Part shown: positions 1 through 20,214 of the stretch, piece by piece
Layout: each line of letters opens with the position of its first letter
Position numbering within the stretch: position 1 is the first letter of the stretch
NCBI GenBank assembly: GCA_964036295.1
Contig: OZ038470.1
Location: 14,389,578 to 14,453,577, forward strand
DNA from: Plumapathes pennacea
Lineage: Eukaryota; Cnidaria; Anthozoa; Antipatharia; Myriopathidae
Direction: 5' to 3'
Length of the DNA: 64,000 nucleotides
The notes under the pieces: model-generated
The model's input: only the letters and a program-made list of their open reading frames with translations
The model's database searches: none
Told to the model about the DNA's origin: nothing
Made by a program: the position numbers and the translations under genes

Positions 1-373
1 ACTAATTTTAAATAACAAACTGCCGCAAACCTAAACTGAAGCATATAAAATAGATTGAGAGAAACAGTGTTATGACGAGGAATCGGTGTATTACTACGTA
101 TCTCCTTTCAGGAAAGAGGGCACCTTTGAAATTCCTTCGATGGTTAATCTGTTCAAGTGAAGACCTTTTCTATATTTACTGACCGATTTTAGAAATTGAC
201 CATTGGGCTTTCGGTAAACAGAGAAATCTCACCAAAGAGAACTGCACATGGGCTGAAGAGTCGTATATACAGAGCACACAAACCTTGTTTTCTCTCTCAA
301 GTCTGACTTTAAATTCTTTTTCTCCCACAATTTCCTTGTAGACGTCATATGCGATCTTGTTCCCTGTCAAATA
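1..373. other. No gene seen (left edge)
   Basis: I see no splice-flanked coding segment or recognisable repeat structure here before the tandem array begins. A short minus-strand ORF (176-382) has no recognisable similarity and no supporting splice sites. Confidence 0.4.
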
Positions 374-1130
374 ATGGAGCATGGACGATGAACGTTACTT
401 GTAAGTATAACGCAATCGAATAACGCAAATTCACGTTCACGTTCGCGTTTCACGTTTGAATGAGTTTCACTGAAACTCCTTAGTGTAAAGTGATGGAGCA
501 TGGACGATGAACGTTACTTGTAAGTATAACGCAATGGAATAACGCAAATTCACGTTCGCGTTCGCGTTTCACGTTTGAATGAGTTTCACTGAAACTCCTT
601 AGTGTAAAGTGATGGAGCATGGACGATGAACGTTACTTGTAAGTATAACGCAGTGGAATAACGCAAATTCACGTTCACGTTCGCGTTTCACGTTTGAATG
701 AGTTTCACTGAAACTCCTTAGTGTAAAGTGATGGAGCATGGACGATGAACGTTACTTGTAAGTATAACGCAGTGGAATAACGCAAATTCACGTTCACGTT
801 CGCGTTTTACGTTTGAATGAGTTTCACTGAAACTCCTTAGTGTAAAGTGATGGAGCATGGACGATAAACGTTTCTTGTAAGTATAACGCAGATTTACGTT
901 CGCCTTCGCGTTTCACATTTGCACGAGTTTCACTGAAGCTCCTAAGTGAAAACATGATGATGGAGCATGGACGATAAACGTTACTTGTAAGTATAACGCA
1001 ATAGAATAACGCAAATTTACGTTCGCGTTTCACATTTGCACGAGTTTCATTGAAGCTCCTAAGTGTAAACATGATGATGGAGCATGGACGATGAATGTTA
1101 GTTGTAAGTATAACGCAATAGAGTAACGCA
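374..1130. repeat. Tandem array of a 119-bp unit, about 7 copies
   Basis: The landmark ATGGAGCATGGACGAT recurs at about 374, 493, 612, 731, 850, 960 and 1077. The first five copies are spaced exactly 119 bp apart and the last three copies are shorter and diverged. Each unit contains an internal run of CACGTT/CGCGTT words and a GAGTTTCACTGAAACTC motif that can fold on itself. The first copies are nearly identical, which suggests recent amplification; later ones decay toward the right edge. No coding function is supported, because ORFs through the array simply repeat the unit. Confidence 0.9.
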
Positions 1131-2150
1131 AATAATTATGTTCACTTTTCACAATATCAACGAAGGTTAAACTTTGCATAATAAGAAAAGTCCTTATTTC
1201 CGAAATGGGTGAAATTGCGTTCAACATTTTGCTATAACCATGGTGAACTTGCAAGAGGTCACTTACATTCCGAAGATCCGCTATCAGCCATTGCTGTTAG
1301 TTCTGAGGAAATGTATATTACACTTGACTTAGCTGTCGCTGCAAGAAATATTCTGAAGTCACAAACAACATGAAAAATACATCTATCATCAACGATGAGA
1401 GGCTTTCCTTTGACCTTGCTCCCCCACTCCCCCCCCCCCCCCCTCTGTGCCCTTTTCCTCGCCCCATCGTCCCAATGCCCTTTGTCGTAACTTTCGTATG
1501 AATTGTTATTGTCACAGTTGTTGTTTTTTAATTGAGTTAATTATCTCCATGATCGCGTTACATGATACACACGAGGGGGTCATTGACGTAGAGTCAGATG
1601 AGTATCGATTGGGCTACGTGCAGTACGGACTCGAACTCTCGCACGTGGATATCAAATCAGTTTATGAGTTTCTCGGTGATCTGTAATCATCATTCGAAAT
1701 TAAATATACAGTAGATCGGAAGGCAAGAGTTTTTGTGTCACAGTCAAAGACGTTTCTCTACACCCTTCGCATTGCAATCGCACTGAAAATGGAAGCCTGC
1801 TCGCAGGCTAGCATGTTTATAATTTATACGTAGACTCGTAAAAATGGGTTGTCGGCTGCAAAGTAGACGTAGGAAAGGCTGTTTTCTTCGTGCACAATCG
1901 ATAGCGTGCATTAGTTTTCATCAACAATCGCTCGAGCGACTCATATTTGACTCTTGTTAATTTTTTGAACTTTGCTCGAGCTGAAATGCCATTGAACACT
2001 TTACGGAAACCATGCAACTGCAAGCTTTGACAGTCTTTGTATTTTTCAATTCAACTAATCAAAATGCATTTATTGATTAGTAGCGTGAGTTTAGCGTGTT
2101 TTGAGAGAATATGTTTTTTGATCGAGCTGTTACGCCCCGGCGAAATGGCA
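1131..2150. other. No supported gene
   Basis: This stretch holds a C-rich tract near 1426-1443 and a plus-strand ORF ending at 1686 with a short hydrophobic stretch and an acidic tail. The ORF lacks a recognisable family or a clear acceptor, so it is not called. The rest shows nothing I can support. Confidence 0.3.
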
Positions 2151-2154
2151 GCCA

Positions 2155-3180
2155 GCTCCAACCAGCTCATGCCAACTTTGCGACTTGGCTCGAGCAGATC
2201 ATCGTTTGGCCAACGAGTTGGCACGAATTCAAATTTTTAGCCAATTTTCATCGTTTGACCACCGCAAGCCAAGTGAAACCATGGTGATCAACACAAGGTG
2301 ATTATTGGGTAGCTTCAAAGTACGTCTCAAGTGCACTTTGAGCATACTTTGAATGTGAAACAGAAAATATGAGCATTTTCGACCATACTTGGATCCTACT
2401 TGGTTACTGTAGTAACGCGCACATTTCAAAAGAACCGAAGTACGCTCGTAAGTGTGGGGCAGACCACACCTTAGATTGCACTTGACCAATCAAGAGGAAA
2501 GGAACCTGTCGCAACATGTCTATTAATTGTATGACGGTGTATGGCGGTGGAGCGAAAAGTGTATCGCGAAATGCGTCTTCCACAGTGGGTCCAAATCCCG
2601 TCTTGCAAGTAGCAAACCAAACCAATTTTGCGGTCGGGGCCAAGCCCAAACCCTGCGGCGATTTCTGAAAACATGGTGTTGACGAAACGCTCGCGCGAAA
2701 TACAATGCGAAATTTCGGCGGTTCCTTACGCGGATAATTTCATTCAATAGAATGTAGACATACATTTGTTGAATAGCTCATGCTGTCTGGTTCAAAAGAA
2801 AAAGCACGAGACAAAACAACGGGCACGCAATTCAGTTCGTTGGCCGCATGATTCACCGAGAACTTTCGTCTGAGAGCCGACTGCACGGGAGGCTAGCAGC
2901 TTTGACATCGGTGATTGCTTCGGTGATTGACAGCGAAACTACTCTCAAGTAGGATACTTAAATACGAGTGTGAACGCTTATTTTACATACTTAAGAGTGT
3001 AAGTGCACTTGAGCGTGGTGCTCACTTTCAGCATACTTTGGCTCTAGTGTATTTGATATGGTTTCCTTGCAACTTGGCTTGACTTGGCTCGACTTGGGAG
3101 TACCGTTTGGCCACACGCAGAAAGTTCAGTAATTATGAAAACTTGGCTTGAGTTGACAGCACCGTTTGGCCTGAGGGCAT
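2155..3180. mobile_element. CAACTTGGCT-type repeat split by a nested insertion
   Basis: The left part (2155-2280) and right part (3060-3180) match the two halves of an uninterrupted copy at 53555-53840: shared phrases are AACTTTGCGACTTG, CGTTTGGCCAACGAGTTGG, TTGGCTCGACTTGG and the CCGTTTGGCC end. In this copy about 780 bp (2280-3060) sits in the middle. The inserted part has roughly symmetrical ends that both contain AAGTGCACTT and AGCATACTTTG, so it looks like a second, nested foldback or MITE-like element. The exact insertion borders and target duplication were not resolved. Confidence 0.6.
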
Positions 3181-3316
3181 TTCAGTATTTTCGATAAATA
3201 GAGGTTGATTTTCGTGAAACTGGAGTTCTATGTTATAAAATAAGTGCAACCGCTTCAAGCGTGCTCCGTTCAGAAATAAAGCACTAGCACGGGGGGGGGG
3301 GTTAGGGGGCGCAACA

Positions 3317-3706
3317 TTTTCGCCATCGTTCGAAGAGCACGACAAACAGGTTTGTTTGACTGGAGTGTGCCAGAACTTTCGATACAATAATATTGTTTAG
3401 CGAGCGTTCATGTGTGACTGTTGTAGAAAACGCCTTTAAACTCAAGATAGCTCCTCCCCCCCCCCCCCCCCCCCCCGGTCGCGCTAAACTAAAGTTAAAA
3501 TATTTACTGGTTTTGCCATCGTTCGAAGAGCACGACAAACAGGTTTATTTGACTGGAGTGTGCCACAACTTTCGATACGATAATATTGTTTAGCGAGCGT
3601 TCATGTGTGACTGTTGTAGAAAACGCCTTTAAAACTCAAGATAGCTCCTCCCCCCCCCCCGGTCGCTAAACTAAAAGTTAAAATATTTACTGGTTTTGCG
3701 GTTCTG
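3317..3706. repeat. Direct tandem duplication, unit about 195-200 bp
   Basis: The segment beginning CCATCGTTCGAAGAGCACGA occurs at 3323 and again at 3517. Both copies continue through the same sequence to a poly-C tract followed by GGTCGC and TTAAAATATTTACTGG. The poly-C tract length differs between the copies, as expected for slippage. No coding potential is supported. Confidence 0.9.
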
Positions 3707-3941
3707 CCTGCTTTCGGTTACAATAACGGAAAGACGGGCTCCGTAAGACATGCTAAAGTGCGTCGAATATACTCTACAAAGCTTGTACTCTCACTTGCTT
3801 CGACGAAGGGATAAAGCGCTCGAACTCTCGGATAAAATAGTTAACGACGTTCAGTTTTTAAACATCGACGGCTTCCGCGTTATACGAGTATACTTGATAG
3901 CCACAGATTAAAACAGGAACACTCAGGGATAACATACGTAC

Positions 3942-4098
3942 CTGCACCAGTTAGTTCGGATACGGAACAGCACTCTCGCAGCAAACAGTCCTGATTATGC
4001 AAACGGCGAAGAGTCTCTTCCTGGATCCACTTCCTGACTGAGACTTTTAAATCCCCGTCATGCAATGCGCGTACACAACAACCTCGTTCCCTGGCCAT
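3942..4098 (-). CDS. Possible first coding exon of a divergent gene (unidentified)
   Basis: On the minus strand an ATG (4096-4098) opens 52 codons that end in a strong donor, GCAG|gtacgt, at 3942/3941. The peptide is charged and cysteine-containing (it includes KVSVRKWIQEETLRRL) and matches no family I recognise. It starts about 170 bp upstream of the WDR33 start on the opposite strand, so the two could share a bidirectional promoter. Against it, the bases around this ATG (CCATCCGCGGCAGAAG) also occur in a repeat near 22560, and I found no convincing next exon between 1 and 3900. Confidence 0.3.
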
Positions 4099-4172
4099 CC
4101 GCGGCAGAAGCACTGAGAACTAGTTTACATTCTCCCTCGGTAGAAAGCGAAGCAGATCAAACCATTTTCAAC

Positions 4173-4187
4173 ATGGCGGATCGATGA
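4173..4187 (+). promoter_or_regulatory. uORF / ATGGCGG element upstream of WDR33
   Basis: A four-codon upstream ORF (ATG GCG GAT CGA TGA) lies about 85 bp before the WDR33 start codon. Its first bases, AACATGGCGG, resemble the YY1-type ATGGCGG element common near starts of housekeeping genes. A similar arrangement precedes NUP188. Whether the transcript includes it is not known from sequence. Confidence 0.4.
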
Positions 4188-4270
4188 ATTTTGAGTTCCC
4201 GTAAAAATTAGTATGTTGAGAAGTCTGTAGAAGTTTTAGACAAAAGCTTGGCCCTTAAAGCGCTACAACA

Positions 4271-13091
<8,821 letters not shown>

Positions 13092-13319
13092 CAGAAAACA
13101 CATATTATTGTTACTTATTCTCTTAAACGAGTGTTTGAAACCTGGAATGACACTAAAACACTCGAACTGTGAGTGGTTGACATTTTTAGACCACAGAGAT
13201 GTAGTGCAATAATTTGTCACCATTTCTCCTACTGTATCTTCACTGTACAGAAACAGGTTTTTGTACATTTTTTGTCATTATGATGTTTCCAGTGTACTAA
13301 ACGTGCGTTTGTTCATTTT

Positions 13320-13325
13320 ATTAAA
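13320..13325 (+). promoter_or_regulatory. Candidate WDR33 poly(A) signal (ATTAAA)
   Basis: ATTAAA lies about 230 bp after the WDR33 stop and is followed by GT-rich sequence (GTGAAGGTCTGTGAGTTTTG). I found no AATAAA on the plus strand between the stop codon and the convergent DIPK1 gene, so this variant is the best candidate. Confidence 0.5.
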
Positions 13326-13552
13326 TGTAATGTTAGAATATGTGAAGGTCTGTGAGTTTTGCTACACAAGGCAGCTATGAGGGAAAAATCGGCATTGTTG
13401 GGCTGTGAAGAGAATCTGATGGTGCCATATAATGTCTCTGATGCTATGGTGCATTCATTATCTGTTGTTTAATATGTGTGGTCCAAATATCCACACCTTG
13501 ATGTTACTGCAGATAACAGGAAAACAAAAGCTGATCCAGCCATTTTTACAGC

Positions 13553-13558
13553 TTTATT
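13553..13558 (-). promoter_or_regulatory. DIPK1 poly(A) signal (AATAAA)
   Basis: TTTATT on the plus strand reads AATAAA on the minus strand, about 45 bp past the DIPK1 stop codon at 13604. The 3' ends of WDR33 and DIPK1 therefore converge within about 230 bp. Confidence 0.65.
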
Positions 13559-13603
13559 TAGACTCACTTTAGATTCTAAATCATATTCATGTTGTTATAT
13601 ATC

Positions 13604-15514
13604 TCACAGCTGGGCATTATTTAAGCACTTCTTTTTCACCTTCTTCAGTGCTAATTTCACTGTTTTTACTTGAGCAGACAGGAGTTCAGTAGAGTTAGCA
13701 TGAGGCAGACCCAAACACATAATTGTAACATGGGACATACCTCTCTTTACGCAGCCTAGTGTTTGTGAAGACATGCTGTCATTGTGGTGTAAAAAATCAA
13801 AAACAGTACCAAATATTGTGTCACAAATGTACTGCAAATCCTGGTAGTATGTATGTGGTGAGCAAAACCCAGTATTGAAATCACAAGGTGATCTACATTC
13901 ATCATATGCACCAACTTTGCAGTCTTCATGAGACAAACATGATGTTTCGGACAGAATTCTACCTAACGAGGATTTAGTAAAAGTTAGATCTAAATCAATT
14001 GCCTTCACAGTTAAGTTTTTTGTAACACCAAAGTTGCCGATATGTGCGTCACACGACTGCAATATCCCAAATGGTTTACTCGACAAATCCAGTACCAAAT
14101 CCATCAATTCAGACAAAAATACAAAGCCCTCTTCCAATGGTGGCGTTCTGATCTGAATGAAAGTCCCATAGACAATCTGCTTCAAACTTAACATTACATG
14201 GTTGAGAATATTAGTGATGTTTAAAGGCAAAAGAGAATGGAAATAATGTACTACTTTTAAAGCATTTTCTCTAAGAACTTCGTCTAGTGGCTCACACAAC
14301 AATGGTAGCAGTGTTAAGTCTTTCAAGGCCCAACTTTCTCCAAAGAGATCTGCTGCGATAAAAGGGACCTGTTCCACAGCGTACAGTCCTCCACAGTAGC
14401 CAAGAAAATCCAATGAGTGTTTGGTGCCATTTAGAGCTATCAACATAGCTGGTTCTTGCTGCTCCACAAGTGAAAAAAAGCTAGCCAACTCGGTCCGTGT
14501 CAGCTGGCCATCTTGATCCACATCGGCCATTGAAGTGAATGTTTCTGTTATTTCTTTGCATTGGGTACAATTATCGCCAAATTTACTTCTGACAACATTT
14601 AAAATCAAGTCCTCACACTGTTCAGACAGAATATGGTCTTTTGCGAGAAAAGAGTTCTTCACATCAATATCTGTAAACCAGTGTGTGACAACCTTAAGCA
14701 TGACATCTGTTCCCCTCAGAGTTCCTCGATACACCTTTTTGTTGGGATCCACAGTTAGGCATTTGTTGAAAATCACCTCTCCTCCCTGACACAAGTCATA
14801 ACAAAGGGGTCCAGCAATTCTTCCTTCGTTAAAGCCTGCACACTGCAAAAATTAGTTAAATAAAACAAATATTAATACTCATTATAGATGACCACAATGT
14901 ATTGTAATAATACAGTTCATACTATTCGAGGTCGGGTTATGTGGCATTCACATGCAACAAACTACAACATGTTACCTCTTAACCTGGGGGGGGGGGGATA
15001 CTCCCATATATTTCCTATATAGGGACTTTCCGCCCGATAGGGTATCATTTTCAGGGTCTTTATCCTCAACAGGGTATCAATTTTTATATTTTCGTGTCTT
15101 AAACAGGGTTATTTTCCGAAGATTGTCTCCTCTTCCCCTCCCCCCTCAACCACATTTTTGCTCTCGCCATTTTCGTGTGCTTTTTTTCATATGCTCCAGT
15201 GGAAACACATGCAACGCAGGCTAACTTATCTAAACTTAGTCTTGAACAGGTATCAAATTAGAGCACTTTGTCTTAGACAGGGTAGCAAAATTTCCATTTT
15301 TGTGTCTTGAATAGGGTCAAGGTTCAAATTCTATTGAGTAACCCCCGGCCTCTTAACGCCTGTCCCTCCCCCCAAAATAGTATTGCCAGCACTTTTATGC
15401 TGCACTCACCAGTTCACGGATGTGGCTGTGACTACATCTTAGGTAGTGGTCATATGCAGAAAGTAAAACATTAACGATGATGTATGTGGCCAGAACATAA
15501 AGTTTCCATCCCAT
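13604..15514 (-). CDS. DIPK1: DIPK1/FAM69-type divergent protein kinase, ER/Golgi membrane
   Basis: There are two coding exons on the minus strand, 15514-15410 (35 codons, phase 0) and 14842-13604, giving 447 aa. The first exon (MGWKLYVLATYIIVNVLL...) encodes a signal anchor typical of these type II proteins. The second begins CAGFNEGRIAGPLCYDLC, the cysteine-rich FAM69 signature, then a nucleotide-lobe-like region, an EF-hand loop (DVDQDGQLTRTE) with all calcium positions filled, and a kinase-like core with DAHIGNFG as catalytic loop and AIDLDLTF in place of DFG. Cysteines are abundant, as expected for a lumenal protein. The family (DIPK1A/B/C, also FAM69A/B/C) has poorly defined substrates. 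The paralogue cannot be assigned. A TTG codon just upstream of exon 2 is not a start; it lies in the acceptor. Confidence 0.9.
14983..15352. repeat. Diverged AGGGTATC-type repeat in DIPK1 intron 1
   Basis: Poly-G followed by ATACTCCC opens the segment, and short units of the type CAGGGTATCAATTTT...GTCTTAAACAGGGT follow. It is a diverged member of the family seen better preserved at 19486-19606, 19951-20214 and 23086-23422. Confidence 0.6.
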
Positions 15515-16250
15515 AGTGAATCTGGCACGAGCTGATGACGTAAGAACAAGCAATGGGTCAGTCTGTCAGTTTAATAACTGAGATGAAACCGGGAACAGAC
15601 AAAACAAATCCAAAAGAACAAGAGAAAAGCTCATGACATTTCCTGAGGTACAGACCAATCGATAAAATTAATCTCTGTTTCCGCGGTCGACGAAATCACA
15701 AAACGCCCCTTCTGTTTAAACAGCCGGCGTAAGGGTTGGGGGTGATTCTGCTGATAGTTCGCGGGCGCAACATAATGGCGGTTATGAGGGAACACATGAG
15801 GATTTCACCTGCTTAACTGTGCGGGTTCTGGGGCCATATGAGCCAGATTTGTCCCGGTGGTTCCCCCCAGTAAGAAAAATGACATTTCTTTTTTCATTTT
15901 TCTTCGGGGGCGGGGACCGGGAGATGAAAGAGCCTGGGAACGAATTTGTGACGTCAGGAACACAGACCGAATGTTCAAAAAGTAACGCATGCGCAGACGT
16001 TTTGCCGCGGAGAGCTCCGCTTTCTCTTCCCTTCCCATCTTTCTCCACGCGCCCTCCCTCTCCTTCCCAAACTTCCTTGCGCACCTAGTTGGAATCAAGG
16101 AGGAGCGACTGGGGACGAGGCAATTTGACACCTTTTCGCTGAGCCACCTCGCCTCGTCATCATATGCTCCCTCGACGGTTTGCCCGAAAAACGAGGTGGT
16201 CGAATTTCGCTTGTCGCTTCACAAGATTTTCACAGATCCCCAAGTTCGGA
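15515..16250. other. DIPK1 upstream region with a dispersed GC-rich repeat
   Basis: This is the presumed DIPK1 promoter and a CpG-rich block. The phrase GCATGCGCAGACGTTTTGCC (15988 onward) recurs as GCATGCGTAGACGTTTTGCC near 22607, and CCTGGGAACGA near 15934 belongs to the same kind of dispersed repeat also seen near 4080 and 22550. Overlapping ORFs on both strands (15782-16131) follow the repeat and are not called. Confidence 0.45.
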
Positions 16251-16407
16251 ATGGCTTCCATGTCAGCACGAAAGAAACCTTCAGAGTCCCAAACGCCTCT
16301 GCTCTCCGGACTCCCTTCAGCTAGGGCATCCATCTTGCTCGCAACTGAAGAACAGTACAGCCTTCAAAGCGTCCGGCACCACACCGAAACGAAGCTCCCT
16401 TTTACAG
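16251..16407 (+). CDS. Possible first coding exon, unidentified gene
   Basis: An ATG at 16251 opens 52 codons plus one base, ending at a good donor (TTTACAG|gtaatt). The peptide is Ser/Arg/Leu rich (MASMSARKKPSESQTPLL...) with no family I recognise. It sits at the end of a CpG-rich block that could be a promoter. A matching terminal exon and AATAAA may lie near 21416-22161, but I could not chain exons between them with consistent phase. It could equally be chance. Confidence 0.3.
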
Positions 16408-17740
16408 GTAATTTAGTTTTAGGTTCTGTCGTTGTTGGTTGTCGTTTATCCCTGTAACCATCTCGCCTTCTCAGGCCATGTGCGAGCTCAAATTTTCTTC
16501 CCGCGTCATTTATGCAAAACGCATTTGTCACCTCGATCACACCTCGTGTTAATTTGTTCGCCCTTCGTTTCTCCCTTGTCGCATGTCCCTTCGTTGCACA
16601 CTCATGTTATTTCCTGCGTCTTTAGTTCTTCTATATGCTGGACTAGCTTATTTTCCTCATATTTTGTTTCCTTTTGCCTTTCGCAATGCTTTTTACATAC
16701 TTCTCTGTTTGCACAACTTCCCCTGTTTTATGGTCGTCTCGTAGCACTAGCCACTAGCTTGCGTCGTTTCGTTTTTCCCTTCATATCCTCAATCTTCGAT
16801 ACTTATTTTTGCCCCCAGTTTTTTTGTTTTGTTGCTCTCCCAGTCACATCGCTTTTTCTTCTGCTGTATTTTCATTTCCGTTCCATCCTTCCGTTCCTGG
16901 TAACTTTTGCTCTGTTTCTCCAACCCGGTTTTCCATCTTATTCTTATCTTTTTGTTTATCTATTGATATAGGTATTTAGTTTTTGTTGGTCATGCTTTAT
17001 ATTGCTTAACACTCATTTGGTTCTGTTGGTATCCGTGTGTCTGTTGGTTGTGCACCCTGTCCAGCCTGACACTGGGCAGGCAGTGTTATTGCAATTCACT
17101 GCCATGGAAGTGGAAGTTTGAACTCCTTGAAATTCAGAATTGTGCATTTTTAGCTCACGATCTCACTGGGATTGTGAGCTTTTAAAATCGCTTTGTCCCT
17201 CCCTATGTCCATCTGTTGTCAACAATAGATTTCCAAATAAAGCAGTTGCGGTTTTCCAAATTAGGGCATGACGAAGGTCGCGTTACAGGGTGTGTCGAAC
17301 AACGCAGTTTTAAAAGGAAGATGTTGTCGCAGTTGTTGCGACCATAGTTGTGTTCGGAACATGTTTTTATTTTGAAGGTTTTCATGGGTCTGAAGTTTGT
17401 TTGGTCATTGATTCTGACATCGATTGTGTTTCACTCTCCTGTGTTTTGCGTTGTTATTGCAACATTTTGTGATTGAAACTGTTTTCTGATTCAGATGAAC
17501 TATTTGGTAAACTTGTTTATGTGTAGGTTCTAAACTGTAGCATAAGTTAGCTTTTTCCTTTTCACTACCAATGTTGTTGTGCCTTATCACTGACAAGAAA
17601 AAAGTAATATAGTTTTCCCTTAGTATATTCTATTTTTGTCAGTACCCATGCTCAATTTTCATCCGTTAGTATTATAATAGTATTATTTTATACTGTTTTC
17701 TTACCCCATGTTTCCTGTTCTCCCAACTAAAGTCAGATGT
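16408..17740. other. No supported gene
   Basis: The sequence is pyrimidine-rich on the plus strand. A 179-codon ORF (16432-16971) is made of S/F/L/C from that composition and is not convincing. No repeat structure stood out. Confidence 0.35.
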
Positions 17741-17748
17741 TCTCTTCC

Positions 17749-17835
17749 AGCTGCTGCAGACTGTTCCCGGCTGAGTTCCTCCAGACTGTTGCAGACAGAC
17801 TCTTCCTGGCTGACTTCCTGCAGACTGTTGTGGAC
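17749..17835. repeat. Short internal repeat, CAGACTGTTG units
   Basis: Three imperfect units containing CTGCAGACTGTT / CCTGGCTGACTTCCTG follow one another. Translations in two frames are therefore repetitive. No gene is supported. Confidence 0.6.
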
Positions 17836-17954
17836 ATTCCTCCAGCATACTGTTCCAGGGTCCATGCCAATATTATCATCCATATGTCCCCTCAAGTCCC
17901 TCGTCCCCTGTATGATCATTGTGTGCCTTCCACCAACCTGATGATGACCATCAT

Positions 17955-18560
17955 TCAACTCTGCTGAAGGAGGAAGGGTGCAGATGAATGTTAGCAAAGG
18001 GATAGGCAGGAAGAGGATTGAAACAGGACTCTAAGGAGACCGCGGGCGCATTGTTTTCCCTCTGGTGAGTTGTAGGAGTTAGGTGAGAGAGTTAGGACTA
18101 GAATGGGGAGAATTGGCCAAAGCAGTGGTACGCATTTCAATCCTCGAAATGAGAAGAATGGGCAGGCGACTTGAGGCTGGGCCGGCTACAGACAATCTTA
18201 ACGACGGAGATGCACCCTCTGTCAGTAGTTTAAAATTGTCACCAGCCGCGGGTGTTCACAACGTCTGGAGCGTAGGGTGCATGACACGCAAAGGAAACCG
18301 TGACTCATCATATCCCAGCCTCTGACAGCCGCGGATAACGGAAAATTCCACCCATTTAACTCATCGAGAGGGTTGTTATGGGTACCACTGCTTGGGCGAA
18401 TTCTCCCCATTCTAGTCCTAACTCTCTCACCTTACTCCTACAACTCATCAGGGGGGAGGCAATGCACCCACAGCCCCCTTAGGGCCCTGTTTTGATTCTC
18501 TTCCTGTCTATCCCCTCGCTGATGTTCATCTGCATTCTTCCTCCTTCAGTGGGGTTGGCT
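17955..18560. mobile_element. Long inverted repeat, arms about 165 bp
   Basis: The left arm (about 17963-18135) is repeated in reverse complement at about 18390-18552. Paired phrases include GTGAGAGAGTTAGGACTAGA with TCTAGTCCTAACTCTCTCAC and GCAGATGAATGTTAGC with the complement of GCTGATGTTCATCTGC. About 250 bp of unrelated sequence lies between. The structure fits a foldback-type non-autonomous element. Confidence 0.8.
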
Positions 18561-18724
18561 GTTGGTCGGAGGGTAGGTGGATAGGGACATGGTTGTACAG
18601 GGGATTTGGGAGGGATGGGATTTGAGGGGAGGGGTGGGAGAGGGGGCCTGGGATGACTGTGAACGTGGTTGTGCAACCGTCACCTCCCTTGGTGTACCTC
18701 CACCATCCCAGGCCCCCTCCCCCG

Positions 18725-19275
18725 ACAGGATGCCCCATTCCTAACCCATAACCCATAACCCTAAGTAACCGTAACGCTGACCCTAACACTAATTGACTCT
18801 AACCATGGCGCCATAACCTAATCCAACAAACCTAATGAATAAAAATGATTAAAACTTATTTTTTATTTTATTTATTTTGTTTCATTTATTTTATTTTATA
18901 TATTTATTTTGTTTATTTACTTTATTTATCATTCATGTATCATTTAATGTATGAATAAAGGAATAAAGAAAAACAAATAAAGAGATAAATGAATGATTAA
19001 ATAATGTATAAATGAATGAATATTGATTTATTCAAGTCCAAATTTCAAACTACCATTCATCCATAATAATTTTGCAAATTATTTGCATCTTTAGCATGCA
19101 CGGGGTCAGGCAGAATTGATTTATTCATTCATGTATGCATATATTTAATTATTCATTTATTCATATAATGAATAAATGAATTTATTAAAATAATTATTTA
19201 TTCATATGAATAAATGAATTCATTAAACAAATAAATTATGAATAATGAATATATTAAATAATGAATAAATTAAAT
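18725..19275. repeat. Degenerate CCCTAA-like stretch followed by AT-rich TTTATT repeat
   Basis: From 18736 to about 18810 there are words such as CCTAACCC, ATAACCCTAAG and CCCTAACAC, resembling degraded telomere-like sequence. From about 18838 to 19275 the sequence is almost only ATTTATT/AATGAATAAAT words on alternating strands. Neither codes. Confidence 0.6.
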
Positions 19276-19485
19276 AAATTGAAGAAAAGAATAAAGAAGG
19301 GACAAGTTCCCAAAAGAGAGAATTTATATTTAAACAGAGACGGTGCCCTTCAGATGATGGTTGAAGTAAAGAAAGAAACTGGTGTGAGAAAGGTAAGTCT
19401 AAATTTCACACTACCGTACACCCAAAATTCACATATTCAGTATGCTTCGGGGCCAGGCAGAATACTAGGCATGGCCCAAGGGCGA

Positions 19486-20214
19486 GGGGGGTACCCAGGG
19501 GTATCATTTTAACCTGTAGTCTGAAATAGGGTAGGAGATTTTGATATTTGGTCTGAAGTAACGTTGAAAATCACAAATTATGGTCTGAAATAGGGTAATG
19601 GCTTTCAGTAATGGCAGGCTTGTTTGCTGAGGACTGTAATGGATCTCTTATAGATTGGTAATGCATGCTGAGAAGGGTGGTACCCATGGAGCTATTAAAT
19701 TTCTGTTGAGGTCTTTGCAAGTACCCCACATAGTTTGTTGAATACCAGTGTATCCCATTAAAATCCACTTGACTAGTCCATTATTTTATTCCACAGACTT
19801 TAGAGTTTTTCAAACAGTAATTTCCTGAGCACAAGGCTGCAGCGACTTCCTCCTTTCCTGGAGTTTTGTATTCAGGTGGGTGATGTTATATGTAATGTTA
19901 TATAAATCACTACAAGATCACATCACTAGTAAAAATATATGATCTATATAGGTATGTGCCACCCAAAAGGGTATCATTTTCAGCATTTTAGTCTGAAATA
20001 GGGTATCGATTTTAAAAGATTTTGATATTTGGTCTGAAAGAGGGTGAAAATTACACATTTTGGCCTGAAATAGGTTCGACAATTTCAAATTTTGGTCTGA
20101 AATAGGGTTGAAAATCGCAAATTTTGGTCTGAAATAGGGTAAGGGTTTTCAGTCCTGGGTAGCACACTCCCACCCAAAATTTTAAGGAGTACCCCCCTCC
20201 CTCCCTCCCTCGGA
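19486..20214. repeat. Two copies of the GGTCTGAAATAGGG repeat family
   Basis: A partial copy (19486-19606) and a fuller copy (19951-20214) carry the unit TTTTGGTCTGAAATAGGGTA several times in tandem. The fuller copy closes with AAGGAGTACCCCCCTCC. A third, best-preserved copy is at 23086-23422. Confidence 0.85.

Noticed and set aside
14843-14848. An apparent start at 14848 for the DIPK1 main exon
   Set aside because: The codon is TTG and lies in the acceptor (TTTTTGCAG). A separate first exon with ATG and signal anchor is at 15410-15514.
16432-16971. 179-codon ORF rich in Ser, Phe, Leu, Cys
   Set aside because: It follows from a pyrimidine-rich strand, with no splice sites, domain or repeat-free homology.
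18725-18810. Possible telomere-derived CCCTAA stretch as an interstitial telomere
   Set aside because: The repeats are too irregular to be sure; kept only as a telomere-like note in the features.
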